Shown: piece by piece, positions 31,574 to 40,164 of the stretch
Layout of the letters: the number at the start of each line of letters is the position of its first letter
Numbering within the stretch: the first letter of the stretch is position 1
NCBI GenBank assembly: GCA_905209085.1
Contig: CAJLRM010000002.1
Coordinates: 248,001 to 312,000, forward strand
Source of the DNA: an uncultured Eubacteriales bacterium
GTDB taxonomy: Bacteria; Bacillota; Clostridia; Christensenellales; Borkfalkiaceae
Length of the DNA stretch: 64,000 nt
Direction: 5' to 3'
The notes under the pieces: model-generated
Databases searched by the model: none
What the model was told of the DNA's origin: nothing
What the model saw: the letters and a program-made list of their open reading frames with translations, nothing else
Position numbers and translations under genes: made by a program

Positions 31574-32799
31574 GCAATCCCGTGTACGATCCCTTTCAAA
31601 TTCTGACGAAAATTTATTCGGACGGCGCGCACGTGAAACAGGCGATCGCCGATACCTGTATCGAGGAGCTTTCCCGCGCGCGGACGGTGAAAATCGTATA
31701 CGGAGTCCTCGAAAACGACGGGTATCTGAGCTTTTGTATCCGTCGTTTTGCGCCCAAGGCGCCCAAGCTTGCCGTGCGGACGATTTTGAAAATTTCTCTT
31801 TATATGCTCCTTTATATGGATAAAAATCGTTACATGGTGACGGATTGCGCGGTGGAGCTTTGCAAAAAGCTCGGCAAGCAGGGGGTGGCGGGCTTCGTCA
31901 ACGCCTTTTTGCGGCGATTCGACCGCGCGGCGGCAGACGAGGCGATCCCTTCCGGCGACGAGGGCGTCTGTATTCGGCTTTCGTATCCGTTATATGCCTA
32001 TCGGAAGCTGAAAGAGGAATACGGGGAACGCGCGGCGGCGATTGCGGCGGCAAAAAGCGCGGGCGTGTGCGTGCGGTTCGAGCGCGGCGAGGAAAAATAT
32101 CTGTCCAAAAAGCACGTCGCAACGCCCTTCCCTCAACTGTTCGTCTTTGAAAATTTCGTTCGGGACGAGGGCTTCGAGAAAGGCGATTACACCTTTCAGT
32201 CGGTGGGCAGCGCGGCGATCTGCGGCGTAGTAGAGCCGTGCGGCGAATTTTTGGACGCCTGCGCCGCTCCGGGCGGAAAATCCGTGCTGCTCTCTAAGAA
32301 ATGCGACCGCGTGACGGCTTTCGAGCTGCATCTCCACCGAGTGGAGCTGATACGGCAGTACAAGGCGCGTATGGGCGCGGAAAACGTCTTCGAGTTTCAA
32401 AAGGACAGCTCCGTTTTCGATCCCGCTTATGAGGAAAAATTCGACGGCGTTTTATGCGACGTACCCTGTTCGGGCTTCGGTACGGTCAGCGAAAATCCCG
32501 ACATCAAGCTTTTCAGAAAGGAAGAGGATTTCGCTTCCCTGAAAAAGGCGCAGGAAAGCATTCTTTCCGTCTGTTCCCGATACGTGAAGAAAGGCGGCGC
32601 GTTGTATTATTCCACCTGTTCGGTGTTCCGGGAGGAAAACGACGGAATCGTGGACGCCTTTTTGAAAGCCTTTCCCGATTTTGAAATCGAGGAGCTCTCA
32701 AGCCCGCTCGTGCACGAAAGAAAAAGGTACGGACTGCAATTTTTGCCCGATGCGGCGTTCGGCGCGGGCTTTTACGTGGCGAAAATGAAGAAGAAATAA
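31567..32799 (+). CDS. rsmB: 16S rRNA (cytosine-C5) methyltransferase RsmB
   Basis: The enzyme has 410 residues. The N-terminal third is the NusB-like RNA-binding domain (GVLENDGYLS, LKISLYMLLYMDK). The C-terminal part is the SAM-dependent NOL1/NOP2/Sun methyltransferase with DACAAPGGKS, the catalytic-region DVPCSGFGT and YSTCSVFREEN. It methylates C967-equivalent of 16S rRNA. It starts inside the fmt stop. Confidence 0.95.
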   Translation: MLSNPVYDPFQILTKIYSDGAHVKQAIADTCIEELSRARTVKIVYGVLENDGYLSFCIRRFAPKAPKLAVRTILKISLYMLLYMDKNRYMVTDCAVELCKKLGKQGVAGFVNAFLRRFDRAAADEAIPSGDEGVCIRLSYPLYAYRKLKEEYGERAAAIAAAKSAGVCVRFERGEEKYLSKKHVATPFPQLFVFENFVRDEGFEKGDYTFQSVGSAAICGVVEPCGEFLDACAAPGGKSVLLSKKCDRVTAFELHLHRVELIRQYKARMGAENVFEFQKDSSVFDPAYEEKFDGVLCDVPCSGFGTVSENPDIKLFRKEEDFASLKKAQESILSVCSRYVKKGGALYYSTCSVFREENDGIVDAFLKAFPDFEIEELSSPLVHERKRYGLQFLPDAAFGAGFYVAKMKKK

Positions 32800-32909
32800 A
32801 AAAAGTAAGACAATGCAAGGATTGTAGTTCTATCCGAGCCGCGCAGAGAACGGGAAAGTGCGCGAAGCCGCATTTGCGGGAAAGCGCATACGGGAGAAAG
32901 GAGGGCGCG

Positions 32910-33980
32910 TTGAAAAAAGTTTTGCAGGATCTGAATTTTTCGGAGGTCGAGGCGCTCGTTCTCGGAATGGGGGAAAAGAAATTCCGCGCGAAGCAACTTT
33001 TCGAGGGCTTGACGCAGGGCAAAAAAATCTCCGACGTCACCTCCCTTTCCAAAGGCTTTAAGGAACGGCTTTTAAGCGTATACGAAAACGAGCCTGTCGG
33101 AATCAAGGAAATCTTTTATTCCTCGGACGGCACGGAAAAATATCTCTTTTCCCTCGCGGACGGAAATCTGATCGAGGGCGTTTTGATGAAGTACAAGTAC
33201 GGGTATACCCAATGCGTGTCCACGCAGGTTGGGTGCCGTATGGGTTGCAAATTCTGCGCGTCCACCTTGAACGGACTCGTCCGCAATCTCTCTGCGGGCG
33301 AGATTTTGTCGCAGATCCTCGTCGTCAACGCTCTGCACGGAGAGGATTTTGAAGCCAAAGGACGGGGCAAAGAGGCGCGCGCCGTCACGAATGTCGTTTT
33401 GATGGGCAGCGGAGAGCCTTTGGACAACTACGACGAAACGGTTAAATTTTTGAGAAATGCGACTGCCGCGGAGGGGCTGAATATCAGCGCCCGCAATATT
33501 TCTCTCTCCACCTGCGGACTCGTGCCGAAAATGTACGCGCTGGCAAACGAGGGGATTCCCTTGAACCTCACCGTTTCTCTGCACGCCACCTCGGACGAGG
33601 ACAGGGCGAGGGTGATGCCCGTCGCAAAGGCTTATAAAATAGAGGAAATCCTGAAAGCCTGCGCTTATTATTTTGAAAAAACGGGCAGACGGTATTATTT
33701 CGAGTATACGCTGATAGAGGGCGAGAACTGCGACGAGGAACACGCCCGCGCGCTGCTTTCCCTGTTAAAGGGAAAGCCTTGTCACGTCAATCTCATTCGG
33801 CTCAACGAGGTTAAGGAGAGGAACTTGAAATCCACGGGCGAAAAGGACGCTTACCGCTTTTTGGGAATCCTCGAAAAGGGAGGCCTGAGCGCGACGCTTC
33901 GGCGGCAGATAGGCTCGGACATAGGAGGCGCCTGCGGTCAGCTTCGGGCGAGTTATCTGGAAGATAAAAAGAACGGATAG
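32910..33980 (+). CDS. rlmN: dual-specificity RNA methyltransferase RlmN
   Basis: This is a 356-residue radical-SAM enzyme methylating A2503 of 23S rRNA and A37 of some tRNAs. TTG 32910 follows AAAGGAGGG, a better start than the in-frame codon at 32874. The iron-sulfur motif CRMGCKFC is present, as is the GSGEPLDNY region. The second catalytic cysteine lies in GGACGQLRA near the end. In Bacillus prpC, prkC and rsgA follow; here rpe follows directly. Confidence 0.96.
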   Translation: MKKVLQDLNFSEVEALVLGMGEKKFRAKQLFEGLTQGKKISDVTSLSKGFKERLLSVYENEPVGIKEIFYSSDGTEKYLFSLADGNLIEGVLMKYKYGYTQCVSTQVGCRMGCKFCASTLNGLVRNLSAGEILSQILVVNALHGEDFEAKGRGKEARAVTNVVLMGSGEPLDNYDETVKFLRNATAAEGLNISARNISLSTCGLVPKMYALANEGIPLNLTVSLHATSDEDRARVMPVAKAYKIEEILKACAYYFEKTGRRYYFEYTLIEGENCDEEHARALLSLLKGKPCHVNLIRLNEVKERNLKSTGEKDAYRFLGILEKGGLSATLRRQIGSDIGGACGQLRASYLEDKKNG

Positions 33981-34049
33981 ACTCGGAAAAGGCGTTTGTC
34001 CCGTTCCTCTTTTATGCGGAAAAACAAAAGAAAATCAGGAGAATACAGC

Positions 34050-34706
34050 ATGCGAAGAATCAAAATCGCGCCGTCCATTCTGTCGGCGGACTTTTCAAAA
34101 ATGGGCGAGGAAGTAAAGGACCTCGAAGCAAACGGCGCGGACGTCGTGCACTGCGACGTCATGGACGGTGTTTTCGTCAACAATATCACCTTCGGTATCA
34201 AAATGGTGGAGGACCTCCGGAAGCGTACCTCTTTGCCGCTCGATTGTCATCTGATGATCGTACACCCCGAGAAATACGTCGAACGATTCGTAAAGGCGGG
34301 CGCGGACATCGTCACCGTACACGCCGAAACGTGCAGAGAAACTTTAAAAGACACGCTTGCCCTGATAAGAGCCGCGGGCGCGAAATGCGGCGCCGTCATC
34401 AATCCCGATACGCCCGTTTCCGCAATCGAGGGAGTCCTTCCTTTTTGCGATATGGTTTTGGTAATGAGCGTATTTCCCGGCTTCGGCGGGCAGAAGTTCA
34501 TGCCCGAAGTACTCGAAAAAATCAAAGCGATCCGCGCCCTTGCGGATCTTAATAAATGGGATTTGGAGATAGAGATAGACGGCGGCGTGACGAGCGAAAA
34601 CGTCGGTGAAATCAAACGCGCGGGCGCGAACGTCATCGTGGCGGGCAGTTCGGTGTTCAAAGCCGCGGACAGGCGCGCCGCCATACGGGCGCTCAGAAAC
34701 AATTGA
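34050..34706 (+). CDS. rpe: ribulose-phosphate 3-epimerase
   Basis: This 218-residue TIM-barrel enzyme interconverts ribulose-5-P and xylulose-5-P in the pentose phosphate pathway. Signatures are APSILSADF, the metal-ligand His in CDVMDGVFVNN and CHLMI, MSVFPGFGGQKF, and EIDGGVT with VAGSSVF. ATG 34050 follows CAGGAG. It is followed by thiN as in Bacillus. Confidence 0.96.
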   Translation: MRRIKIAPSILSADFSKMGEEVKDLEANGADVVHCDVMDGVFVNNITFGIKMVEDLRKRTSLPLDCHLMIVHPEKYVERFVKAGADIVTVHAETCRETLKDTLALIRAAGAKCGAVINPDTPVSAIEGVLPFCDMVLVMSVFPGFGGQKFMPEVLEKIKAIRALADLNKWDLEIEIDGGVTSENVGEIKRAGANVIVAGSSVFKAADRRAAIRALRNN

Positions 34707-34865
34707 CGGGTTCAGACCCCCTTCAAGAGGGACCCGAGGGCGCGGCTTACATAGGGAAGACGGCGAAGCGCTTTTGCCTGCGCGGATTGTTTGATTGTTC
34801 GGAGTTTGAAAAAGCGAAAGCGCCGCGAGGGAAAGGACGAAAATCATTTATCGGAAACGGAATTT

Positions 34866-35543
34866 ATGAAGGGCATCATTCTCTTAAACGGGGAACCGTA
34901 CAAAAAGAAAATAGACGATTCGTTGGCGTTCGTCATCTGCGCGGACGGGGCGTATAATTGGGCGAAGGGGAAAGTGCGGATCGATGAAAATCTCGGCGAT
35001 TTCGATTCCGCGGCAGAGATTCCCGCGCCTTATCCTGCAAAAGTTTTCCCCGCCGAGAAAAATTTTACGGACGGGGAGATCGCTTTGGAAAAAATGCTTT
35101 CGTTTGCCGCGGAAGGGAAGATCGACGGGATCGAGATCTACGGCGGGGGCGGAGGCAGAGAGGACCATTTTATCGGCAATCTGCATCTTCTCTACCGCGC
35201 TTGTCTTGCGGGCGTCGGGTGCGTCATGGCGACGAACCACGCCCTTCTTTCCATGCACAGGGGGAAATTTATCTTAAAAAATGTGCAGGGAAAGACCGTT
35301 TCCCTGTTGCCTTTCGGCGGCGACGCGCATATACTGACTAATAGAGGGCTGTTCTATCCCACCGAGGATCTGACGCTTGTTTACGGCAGCTGCCGCGGCA
35401 TTTCCAATGTGGGCGTGAGCGAAAACGCCGAAATCGACTGCGACGGCGGGGTGCTGCTCGCCGCGGTCAACGAGGAGAGAGATGTCAAAAATCATTTGTT
35501 TGAAGCCGCCGAAGGTGATTCGGATGATTCTGCGCCTGTTTAA
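34866..35543 (+). CDS. thiN: thiamine pyrophosphokinase
   Basis: The enzyme has 225 residues and transfers pyrophosphate from ATP to thiamine. The catalytic acidic motif LGDFDS and the later KNFTDGEIAL and GGGGGREDHFIGNL segments are typical of TPK. The C-terminal thiamine-binding beta domain (LLPFGGDAHILTNRGLFYP) is complete. The ribosome site is weak. This is the last gene of the uninterrupted core cluster before the accessory insertion. Confidence 0.92.
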   Translation: MKGIILLNGEPYKKKIDDSLAFVICADGAYNWAKGKVRIDENLGDFDSAAEIPAPYPAKVFPAEKNFTDGEIALEKMLSFAAEGKIDGIEIYGGGGGREDHFIGNLHLLYRACLAGVGCVMATNHALLSMHRGKFILKNVQGKTVSLLPFGGDAHILTNRGLFYPTEDLTLVYGSCRGISNVGVSENAEIDCDGGVLLAAVNEERDVKNHLFEAAEGDSDDSAPV

Positions 35544-35558
35544 GGGCAAAGCCAAATC

Positions 35559-36431
35559 GTGACAAAGGAGCGTTTTCTTCTGCGTTACGGCGATTTACAT
35601 TGCGATACGCTCACGCGGGAAGCGGAGGGCGGCACGACGTTTCTACATAGGACAACTTCGCAGATCTCCCTCGAAAAATTGCTCGGGGGAGGTTGTTTTT
35701 TGCAGTGTTTCGCGCTGTTTACGCCCTCGGATTGTCCCGAGCCGTGGCGCCGTGCGGAAAAATATTTTTCCGATTTCGCGGCGGCAAAAGAAGAACTGAC
35801 GGCGGCGGGTGTCCGACCCGTTCTGACGATCGAAAACGGCGGGATTTTAGAGGGGGATCTTTCGCGGCTGGACGAGGCGGAAAGGGCGGGCGTAAAAATA
35901 TTCGGATTCACCTGGAACGACGAAAATTGTCTGGGATTCCCCTGCGGGGAAAAGGGCGGCTTAAAGCCTTTCGGAAAACGGACGGCAGAGGAGCTTTTTT
36001 CGCGCGGCATTTACGCGGACGTTTCTCATTTGGGGGACGACGGTTTCGAGGACTTGCGAAGAATCGCCGAAGGCTATCGGATACCGCTGATCGCCAGTCA
36101 TTCCCTTTCCCGCGCGGTCTGCGCTCACAAGCGCAATTTAACGGACGGGCAAATCAGGGCGATTGCCGACTCGGGCGGGCTCGTCGGAGTCAATTTCGTG
36201 CGGGAATTTATCGGGAAAAAGGGGATTTTTGCGCATATACGGCATATTGCAAGAATAGGCGGGGAAGACGTTTTGGCGATAGGAACGGACTTTGACGGTA
36301 CGGAAAATCCTTTGTACGCCGGCGCGGACGAGATGCCGGGATTTTTCGAAGATATGAAAAAAGCGGGCTTTTGTTTCCGCGTCACGGAAAAGCTCGCCTA
36401 TAAAAACGTGAAAAGGATATTGACAAATTGA
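35559..36431 (+). CDS. membrane dipeptidase-type metallopeptidase (M19)
   Basis: The product is about 290 residues and belongs to the renal dipeptidase-like amidohydrolase family. Metal ligands are visible: HCD in GDLHCDTLTR, the bridging Glu in LTIENGGI, His in DVSHLGDDGF, and SHS in PLIASHSLSRAV. The substrate region GTDFDG follows. No signal peptide is visible, so it is likely cytosolic and hydrolyses dipeptides. The start is uncertain: GTG 35559 has no clear ribosome site, while AAAGGAG at 35564-35570 points to an in-frame CTG near 35580. It is not part of the conserved cluster in other Firmicutes. Confidence 0.88.
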   Translation: MTKERFLLRYGDLHCDTLTREAEGGTTFLHRTTSQISLEKLLGGGCFLQCFALFTPSDCPEPWRRAEKYFSDFAAAKEELTAAGVRPVLTIENGGILEGDLSRLDEAERAGVKIFGFTWNDENCLGFPCGEKGGLKPFGKRTAEELFSRGIYADVSHLGDDGFEDLRRIAEGYRIPLIASHSLSRAVCAHKRNLTDGQIRAIADSGGLVGVNFVREFIGKKGIFAHIRHIARIGGEDVLAIGTDFDGTENPLYAGADEMPGFFEDMKKAGFCFRVTEKLAYKNVKRILTN

Positions 36432-36472
36432 AATAAATAGGATATAGTTTATCCGCAAAGGAGGAAAGGTGA

Positions 36473-36695
36473 ATGAAATGTCCGTTTTACGGAAAAGAAA
36501 TGCGGTTTGGATATCTCCAAGGATATAAAAGTGGGATTCAGCGAGAAAATACACGGTTCGCCGTCGCTTTGGATGTTTAAAGGAGAGTTCGGAAAAAAGA
36601 CAAAGGACTCTGACTCCGTGTACTCCGCGCGGTTTCAATTATGCTCCCGCTTATTACTGTGAAAGTTGCGAATGCGTCGTTTCAAAAAAACATAG
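36473..36695 (+). pseudogene. broken small zinc-ribbon protein (DUF6487-like)
   Basis: A perfect AAAGGAGGAAAGG precedes ATG 36473, but the frame stops early. Reading across two frame changes recovers MKCPFYGKEMRFGYLQG, then GFSEKIHGSPSLWMFKGEFG, then NYAPAYYCESCECVVSKKT ending at TAG 36693-36695. This matches the pattern of small CPxCGxxM...AYYCxxC proteins I know as DUF6487. The second cysteine of the first pair is replaced by Tyr. It is likely a decayed gene. Confidence 0.65.
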
Positions 36696-36699
36696 AACG

Positions 36700-36730
36700 A
36701 AAAGGGACCGCTTTTTAACGGTCCCTTTTA
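36700..36730. terminator. bidirectional terminator
   Basis: AAAAGGGACCG and CGGTCCCTTTT enclose an 8-base loop. It serves the broken zinc-ribbon gene and can also end the convergent lipoprotein gene. Confidence 0.8.
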
Positions 36731-36805
36731 GAAAACAATTTTGAAAATATGCGCGCGCCCGCATATGCGCGGCGAGAGATAAAAAAGATCGTTTGATTGC
36801 AGGGA

Positions 36806-37759
36806 TCAGTCTTGCTCTTTGAAGAGGGGAGGCAAGATTTCGAAGTCCAGATAAGTTTTGTTTTCGCGAGAAAGAAAAGCAAGGGAATATTCTTCTTTGC
36901 GGGCATCGTCCTCCTTGCAAACAAACAGTAAAAATTCTTCTTTTGTGCAATCGTTTGCGGGAGGGAAATAAATATATTTTTTACCCTCTATTTCGGCGAG
37001 CGCGTAGCGGTGTTTGTCGTCTACCAATCGATTGAGAACGCCGTATTTACCGAGTTGTTTTTGCTTGACGCAAGTGAGATATTCGCCCGACTGTTCGCGG
37101 AAATATTGATCTTGCCAATAGCCGTCCTGGTCGTATTCGCGCACGTTTGAAACGGGGGAAAGAACTCCGTTTTCCAGTTTGCAGGGCTGACGGATGAAAC
37201 AGGCAACCTGTTTGTCTGTTTCCTCGCCGGCGGTACAATCGTAAAGATAGAAGTACGTTTTTTCCGCCATCACCAAATCCAGCTTATATTCGACGCCTTC
37301 CAATGTGCAGGTTTCAAAAACCTGTTCCAAACTTTGGATTTTAAACCACTTCACCGTATCCGCAACGTTTACGGAATCGCTTTGATAATAACCGATGTGT
37401 TTGCCGTCTACGTAATCGTTCCCGTTTTGATAATAAAATCGGGTCGTATCCTTTGCCGCTTCGGAAACATCGACGCCGTCATAGTCTTCGGATTTCATAT
37501 AGGCGCAGTAAACCCAATCTTTGACTCCGTTTTCCGCCCTGTAACGATAGACAAAGGAAGAATCGATAAAATCATTAAGCATATTGGGATAATAAAAACG
37601 GCTGCCGAACGAACCCGCTTCAAAAGAATTGAGTGCGGCAAGCAGTTCTCTGTCGGTGACAGGCTCGCCTGTATAGCGGGCGGAGGACGTTTTATCGCAT
37701 CCCGCAAGGGCAGAGCCGCAAAGTGCGGACGCCAAAAAGACGCAAAGAATTTTTTTCAT
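36806..37759 (-). CDS. lipoprotein of unknown function
   Basis: This 317-residue exported lipoprotein has signal and lipobox MKKILCVFLASALCGSALAGC. The start at 37759 has AGAGGT upstream. The mature part is rich in Tyr, Asp and Cys, with strands such as FYYQNGNDYVDGKHIGYY and KTYFYLYDCTAGEE. I recognise no domain. It lies 74 bases behind the secreted papain-like protease on the same strand, repeating the protease-then-lipoprotein order seen at 14.7-18.4 kb. A functional link is inferred. Confidence 0.75.
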   Translation of the reverse strand: MKKILCVFLASALCGSALAGCDKTSSARYTGEPVTDRELLAALNSFEAGSFGSRFYYPNMLNDFIDSSFVYRYRAENGVKDWVYCAYMKSEDYDGVDVSEAAKDTTRFYYQNGNDYVDGKHIGYYQSDSVNVADTVKWFKIQSLEQVFETCTLEGVEYKLDLVMAEKTYFYLYDCTAGEETDKQVACFIRQPCKLENGVLSPVSNVREYDQDGYWQDQYFREQSGEYLTCVKQKQLGKYGVLNRLVDDKHRYALAEIEGKKYIYFPPANDCTKEEFLLFVCKEDDARKEEYSLAFLSRENKTYLDFEILPPLFKEQD

Positions 37760-37833
37760 GTTTTTACCTCTTGTCAAGGAAATAACGTTTCATAATTATA
37801 GACGAAAAAAAATTTAAAAAGTTGCCTTAATTG

Positions 37834-39057
37834 TCAAAATTTTTGGTTTTCGGCATATTCGGCGAGTTCTTCTGCTGCCGCGGGAATTCGAGTGATAATC
37901 CCTGGGATATAGGTATCGTCTATACAAATAGTAGCTCGGCATTCAGAGCAGGTTGCATAGATATGTCCTTTAATAGTTACAACATTTTCCGATTTATAAA
38001 GATGCGGCTGAAGTTCGCTTGCACCGCAGTAGCAAGTTGCTTTATGGTGTTGAGAAGTGCTTTTTTTATAATTGTAAGTATAGTCGTGCTGATGAGTGCT
38101 TAATTTACATGAGCAGGTAGGAGTACCATTTAAATCGTAATTATTGGAATGAATATAACCTGTTTTCAACGCAATAACATAGGCATCGCTGAATTGAGTA
38201 TAAGCTTTGTGATTATCGATTTCGCCATATCCCCAATAACCGTATACCGTATCCGAAGGTTCGTAGTAATCGTAGGCGACGGTGACGTGTTCGGGAATTC
38301 CTACGATAACGGGATATCCTTGTTTAAGATAGTTAATTGTAAATTCTTTTACCCCATTTCCGAGAGAGTCGGAATCCGACTTTTCAATTGTAATTAATTC
38401 GCATTCGTCGGTAGTAAAATTTAAATATTCATATAAATAGGTGTTTATAATAGTCACCATTTTAGAAAAATTGACGCCGCAAGCAAGTTGTTTTTCTCCC
38501 TTATTATCAGTATTCAGCGAAATATAAGAATTATTTTTTTGTTTTGCTAAACTAAATAATAGAAATTGGAAGTAATTATTTACGTAAACATTGTTGTAGT
38601 TATTAGAAATGATAGCATTATAATATTCCTCGGCAGTCAAGGCGTTTAACGTCGATTTGTTTTTAACTCCGGGAGAAATATTAATATTCGCGGAATTTTG
38701 GTCGTATTGTTCGGGAATAATATTATCATTCCAATAGGTATCGTAAAAGGACAACAGGCAGGAAAGTGCGACATACCCGCAAGAGCCGAATCGGTTATAA
38801 GGCGTGTTAGTTCCTAAATGAAAAAAATATTGAAAGGCAAAACTATCGGAAAGCCCGGAAGATGTGGGAGCGGCGACCGCGGAAAAAGATTGAGTGATTT
38901 TCGATTTACGCTGTTCGTCTTTTATGAGAGTCGGAGAGCCTGCTTTATTATTTATATCAAGATCGGTTAAAGCGGCAAGCGTAGGAGCATTAAAAACCGT
39001 TATCGTGCAAAAAACGATAAATAAACTTATAAGCGAGTTGTTTTTTAATTTTTTCAT
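37834..39057 (-). CDS. secreted papain-like (C39-like) cysteine protease
   Basis: This 407-residue protein has a signal peptide (SLISLFIVFCTITVF). The nucleophile region is GSCGYVALSCLLSFYD with C93. The His is in VIVGIPEHVTVAYDY (H257), followed by an acidic or amide residue in GYWGYGEIDNH, the arrangement of papain-fold C39-like peptidases. The C-terminal ~100 residues form a Cys/His-rich domain with repeated H...C.C.....H spacing (CYCGASELQPH, CSECRATI), probably zinc-binding. Codon use is AT-rich relative to neighbours, suggesting recent acquisition. The lipoprotein behind it may act with it. Confidence 0.7.
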   Translation of the reverse strand: MKKLKNNSLISLFIVFCTITVFNAPTLAALTDLDINNKAGSPTLIKDEQRKSKITQSFSAVAAPTSSGLSDSFAFQYFFHLGTNTPYNRFGSCGYVALSCLLSFYDTYWNDNIIPEQYDQNSANINISPGVKNKSTLNALTAEEYYNAIISNNYNNVYVNNYFQFLLFSLAKQKNNSYISLNTDNKGEKQLACGVNFSKMVTIINTYLYEYLNFTTDECELITIEKSDSDSLGNGVKEFTINYLKQGYPVIVGIPEHVTVAYDYYEPSDTVYGYWGYGEIDNHKAYTQFSDAYVIALKTGYIHSNNYDLNGTPTCSCKLSTHQHDYTYNYKKSTSQHHKATCYCGASELQPHLYKSENVVTIKGHIYATCSECRATICIDDTYIPGIITRIPAAAEELAEYAENQKF

Positions 39058-39162
39058 AACTATTTTCCTATAACCCTTTACATTAATTAAATATATTATA
39101 TCATATATTTAAAAAAGTCAATAGGATATTAAAAAATATCGTTTATAATAAACAATACGAAA

Positions 39163-39199
39163 AAAGACTGTTCCGCGAAAAGGAGGGAACAGTCTTTAT
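39163..39199. terminator. terminator for rpmB, possibly bidirectional
   Basis: AAAGACTGTTCC and GGAACAGTCTTT form a 12-bp perfect stem. The A-run before it acts as a T-run for the minus-strand rpmB transcript. Confidence 0.85.
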
Positions 39200-39245
39200 T
39201 TCCGTTGTCGAAGGCACGGAAAATACCGCGCCGAAAGAGGACTCT

Positions 39246-39428
39246 TTAAGCGCGTTCCGCTTTTTTCAGGCATCTTGCGCATACGTAGCCTTTCTGCTCT
39301 TTACCGTCCTGCACAAAGGCAACCTTCTGCACGTTTACCTTGAAGGTCCTTCTCGTTCTGCGCTTGGAGTGGCTGACATTGTTGCCGCTCAGCTGCCCCT
39401 TACCGCAAATACTGCATACTCTTGACAT
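39246..39428 (-). CDS. rpmB: 50S ribosomal protein L28
   Basis: This 60-residue large-subunit protein has the typical CSICGKGQLSGNNVSHS and RRTFKVNVQKV segments. A zinc-ribbon form is likely, with C5/C8 and C51/C54. The ribosome site is CGGAGGTG. It is transcribed against its neighbours, as in the Bacillus ylo region, and faces the Asp23 gene. Confidence 0.95.
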   Translation of the reverse strand: MSRVCSICGKGQLSGNNVSHSKRRTRRTFKVNVQKVAFVQDGKEQKGYVCARCLKKAERA

Positions 39429-39593
39429 ATTGACACCTCCGATCGGGATAAATTACCGTATAAATTTGCCCGCCTTCGTTTACACCGGGAAAGCAAGCAT
39501 TAATAATATAGCATTATTCGCGCGAAAAAGCAATTAAAAACGCGCCTCAAAAAACAAAAAATTAAAAAATATTTGCAAAAGGAAAAATTTTGC

Positions 39594-39622
39594 TTGCCAA
39601 ACGCGCGGAAATGGTGTACAAT
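39594..39622 (+). promoter_or_regulatory. promoter of Asp23-family gene
   Basis: TTGCCA 39594-39599, 17 bp, TACAAT 39617-39622. Confidence 0.7.
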
Positions 39623-39645
39623 AGGAAAGAACTTGGAGAATAACT

Positions 39646-39996
39646 ATGTCTGTCAACACGAGTAACGCTTACGGCAAAATCTCAATATCGGACCTCGCCA
39701 TCGCAAAGGTGGCTTCCCATACCGCAATGGAAGGTTACGGCATTGTGGAAATGGTTTCGCGCCGTTTTACCGACAGCCTTGCCGAACTCCTTAAAAAGGA
39801 CGTCGGCGGGAGGGGTATCAAAGTGACGACCTCCGGGAACAGAATTTATATCGACGTATACGTAGTCATCAAATACGGCGTTTCCATAAACGCCGTCGCC
39901 GAATCCCTCAAAGAATCCATCAAATATAAAGTGGAAAAATTCACGGGGATGATCGTGGATACAGTCAACGTAAACGTCATCGGGGTAAAACTGTAA
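39646..39996 (+). CDS. Asp23/Gls24 (YloU-like) envelope stress protein
   Basis: This 116-residue member of the Asp23 family opens with YGKISISDLAIAKVASHTA and continues with GIKVTTSGNRIYIDVYVVIKYGV. It carries the conserved region near VDTVNVNVIGV. These small proteins are linked to envelope homeostasis and, as YloU, stand directly before the fatty acid kinase gene, as here. The ribosome site is TTGGAGAA. Confidence 0.92.
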   Translation: MSVNTSNAYGKISISDLAIAKVASHTAMEGYGIVEMVSRRFTDSLAELLKKDVGGRGIKVTTSGNRIYIDVYVVIKYGVSINAVAESLKESIKYKVEKFTGMIVDTVNVNVIGVKL

Positions 39997-40164
39997 AAGC
40001 GATGCGCGCCGTGTTTTCGGCTCGCATTTTTTCCCATGTGTTTTTACTTAAAATTTATTTAGACCGATTGCTTTATCGGTCGATTCTCCGTTTTTTCTAT
40101 ACGCTTATCCGCACGCGGCGGCAGAATACCCCCTTTATTTTTTTAGATCAAAGGAGCATGGATA

